The notes beneath the pieces are model-generated. The model was not told the DNA's origin, searched no databases, and was given only the letters and a program-made list of their open reading frames with translations. Shown here one piece after another: positions 5,512 to 5,926 of a stretch of 5,926 nt of DNA. The position numbers were made by a program, and so were the translations under genes. Origin of the DNA: an uncultured Actinomycetes bacterium (lineage in GTDB: Bacteria > Actinomycetota > Thermoleophilia > Miltoncostaeales > Miltoncostaeaceae). The stretch is taken from positions 1-5,926 of the forward strand of contig CALMEC010000047.1 of NCBI GenBank assembly GCA_937862675.1, given 5' to 3'. Numbering within the stretch: position 1 is the first letter of the stretch; each line of letters opens with the position of its first letter.

Positions 5512-5926
5512 GCCCTGTTTCGCGCCATCCATGCGCGCGACCCGGCGCTGCCGGTGATCGTGCTGACCGCGCACGGCACCATCCCCGACGCGGTGGCCGC
5601 GACCCAGATGGGGCTGTTCGGTTACCTGACCAAGCCCTACGACGCCCCCACCCTGATCGACCTGCTGAAGCGCGCCACCCGGCTGACCGGCAGCCGCGCC
5701 GATGCGGGCGACGACGAATGGCGCAGCGAGATCGTCGCCGCCAGTCCGGCACTGGACACGCTACTGGCCGAGGCCCGGCTGACCGCGCAGAGCGAGGCCT
5801 CCTTGCTGATCCGCGGCGAATCGGGCACCGGCAAGGAACTGCTGGCGCGCGCCATCCACCGCGCCAGCCCGCGCCACGCCAAGCCGTTCGTCGCGATCAA
5901 CTGCGGCGCGATTCCGGCCGAACTGC
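5500..5926 (+). CDS. glrR: GlrR (QseF)-type sigma-54 response regulator, internal fragment lacking both ends
   Basis: Full-length GlrR is a cytoplasmic activator of sigma-54 promoters, phosphorylated by the sensor kinase GlrK (QseE) in enterobacteria, with receiver, AAA+ and HTH domains. The fragment begins at MDGMALFRAIHA and continues through PVIVLTAHGTIPDAVAATQ (receiver switch Thr in LTAHG) and LTKPYD (the conserved receiver Lys). A linker with DEWRSEIVAASPALDTLL leads into the AAA+ domain with Walker A GESGTGKE, then ASPRHAKPFVAINCGAIPAEL at the window end. From recall, E. coli GlrR reads nearly the same at these places (LTAHGSIPDAVAATQ, INCGALPEQL). The first about 58 receiver residues, including the phospho-acceptor Asp, are missing because of the join at 5497-5511; the 3' part runs off the window. 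CTG-rich leucine use points to a high-GC gamma- or betaproteobacterium, perhaps Lysobacterales. ATG at 5500 or 5509 is an internal Met, not a start. Confidence 0.85.
   Translation, partial: MDGMALFRAIHARDPALPVIVLTAHGTIPDAVAATQMGLFGYLTKPYDAPTLIDLLKRATRLTGSRADAGDDEWRSEIVAASPALDTLLAEARLTAQSEASLLIRGESGTGKELLARAIHRASPRHAKPFVAINCGAIPAEL

Noticed and set aside
1..5926. tRNA, rRNA, CRISPR, insertion sequence or integrase signals
   Set aside because: No direct-repeat array, terminal inverted repeats, transposase motifs or structural RNA signatures were found; the window is filled with coding sequence.

Overview
This window is a dense, single-strand (+) block of very GC-rich genes. It looks like part of a cell-surface polysaccharide (exopolysaccharide or capsule) operon from a high-GC actinobacterium. 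Codon choice is strongly biased to C-ending codons (CTC, GTC, ATC). Two genes start with GTG inside 4-nt GTGA overlaps, and the protein style (WbuB-like transferase, small phosphoglycosyl transferase, CarB-like ATP-grasp, kinase-less Wzz-like protein, PQQ-propeller lipoprotein) resembles the class Thermoleophilia (Solirubrobacterales). That placement is inference from memory of protein style, not a database result.

Layout: 1-1104 GT4-type glycosyltransferase; 1101-2315 WbuB-like GT4 glycosyltransferase; 2347-3021 initiating phosphoglycosyl transferase (bacterial sugar transferase family); 3018-4013 ATP-grasp ligase-like enzyme; 4023-4826 Wzz-like chain-length/co-polymerase protein with two membrane helices; 4810-about 5508 lipoprotein with a carboxypeptidase-regulatory-like domain and a PQQ-type beta-propeller, apparently started from a CTG codon. 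Genes overlap or lie within about 31 nt of each other, with no internal terminator seen, so they are probably co-transcribed. A working model: the sugar transferase charges undecaprenyl phosphate with the first sugar, the two GT4 enzymes extend the repeat unit, the ATP-grasp enzyme makes or attaches an amino-acyl or similar substituent, the Wzz-like protein steers polymer length, and the lipoprotein acts on the outer face. No flippase or polymerase lies inside the window.

The last about 425 bases (5500-5926) do not belong to this story. They encode, in frame with the lipoprotein, an internal piece of a sigma-54-dependent response regulator that closely matches GlrR (QseF) of gammaproteobacteria. 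The piece begins just after the lost phospho-acceptor aspartate and runs through the Walker A motif to the window end. The join sits on a shared Gly-Met-Asp-Gly-Met stretch at 5497-5511, where leucine codon use flips from CTC to CTG. The simplest explanation is a chimeric contig (assembly, amplification or library artefact) joined at short sequence identity between two organisms. A real gene fusion is far less likely, because it would join an exported lipoprotein to a cytoplasmic regulator. This join is the most important thing for a user of the window to know.

No rRNA, tRNA, CRISPR array, insertion sequence or origin was seen, and no stretch over 300 bases lacks a gene.
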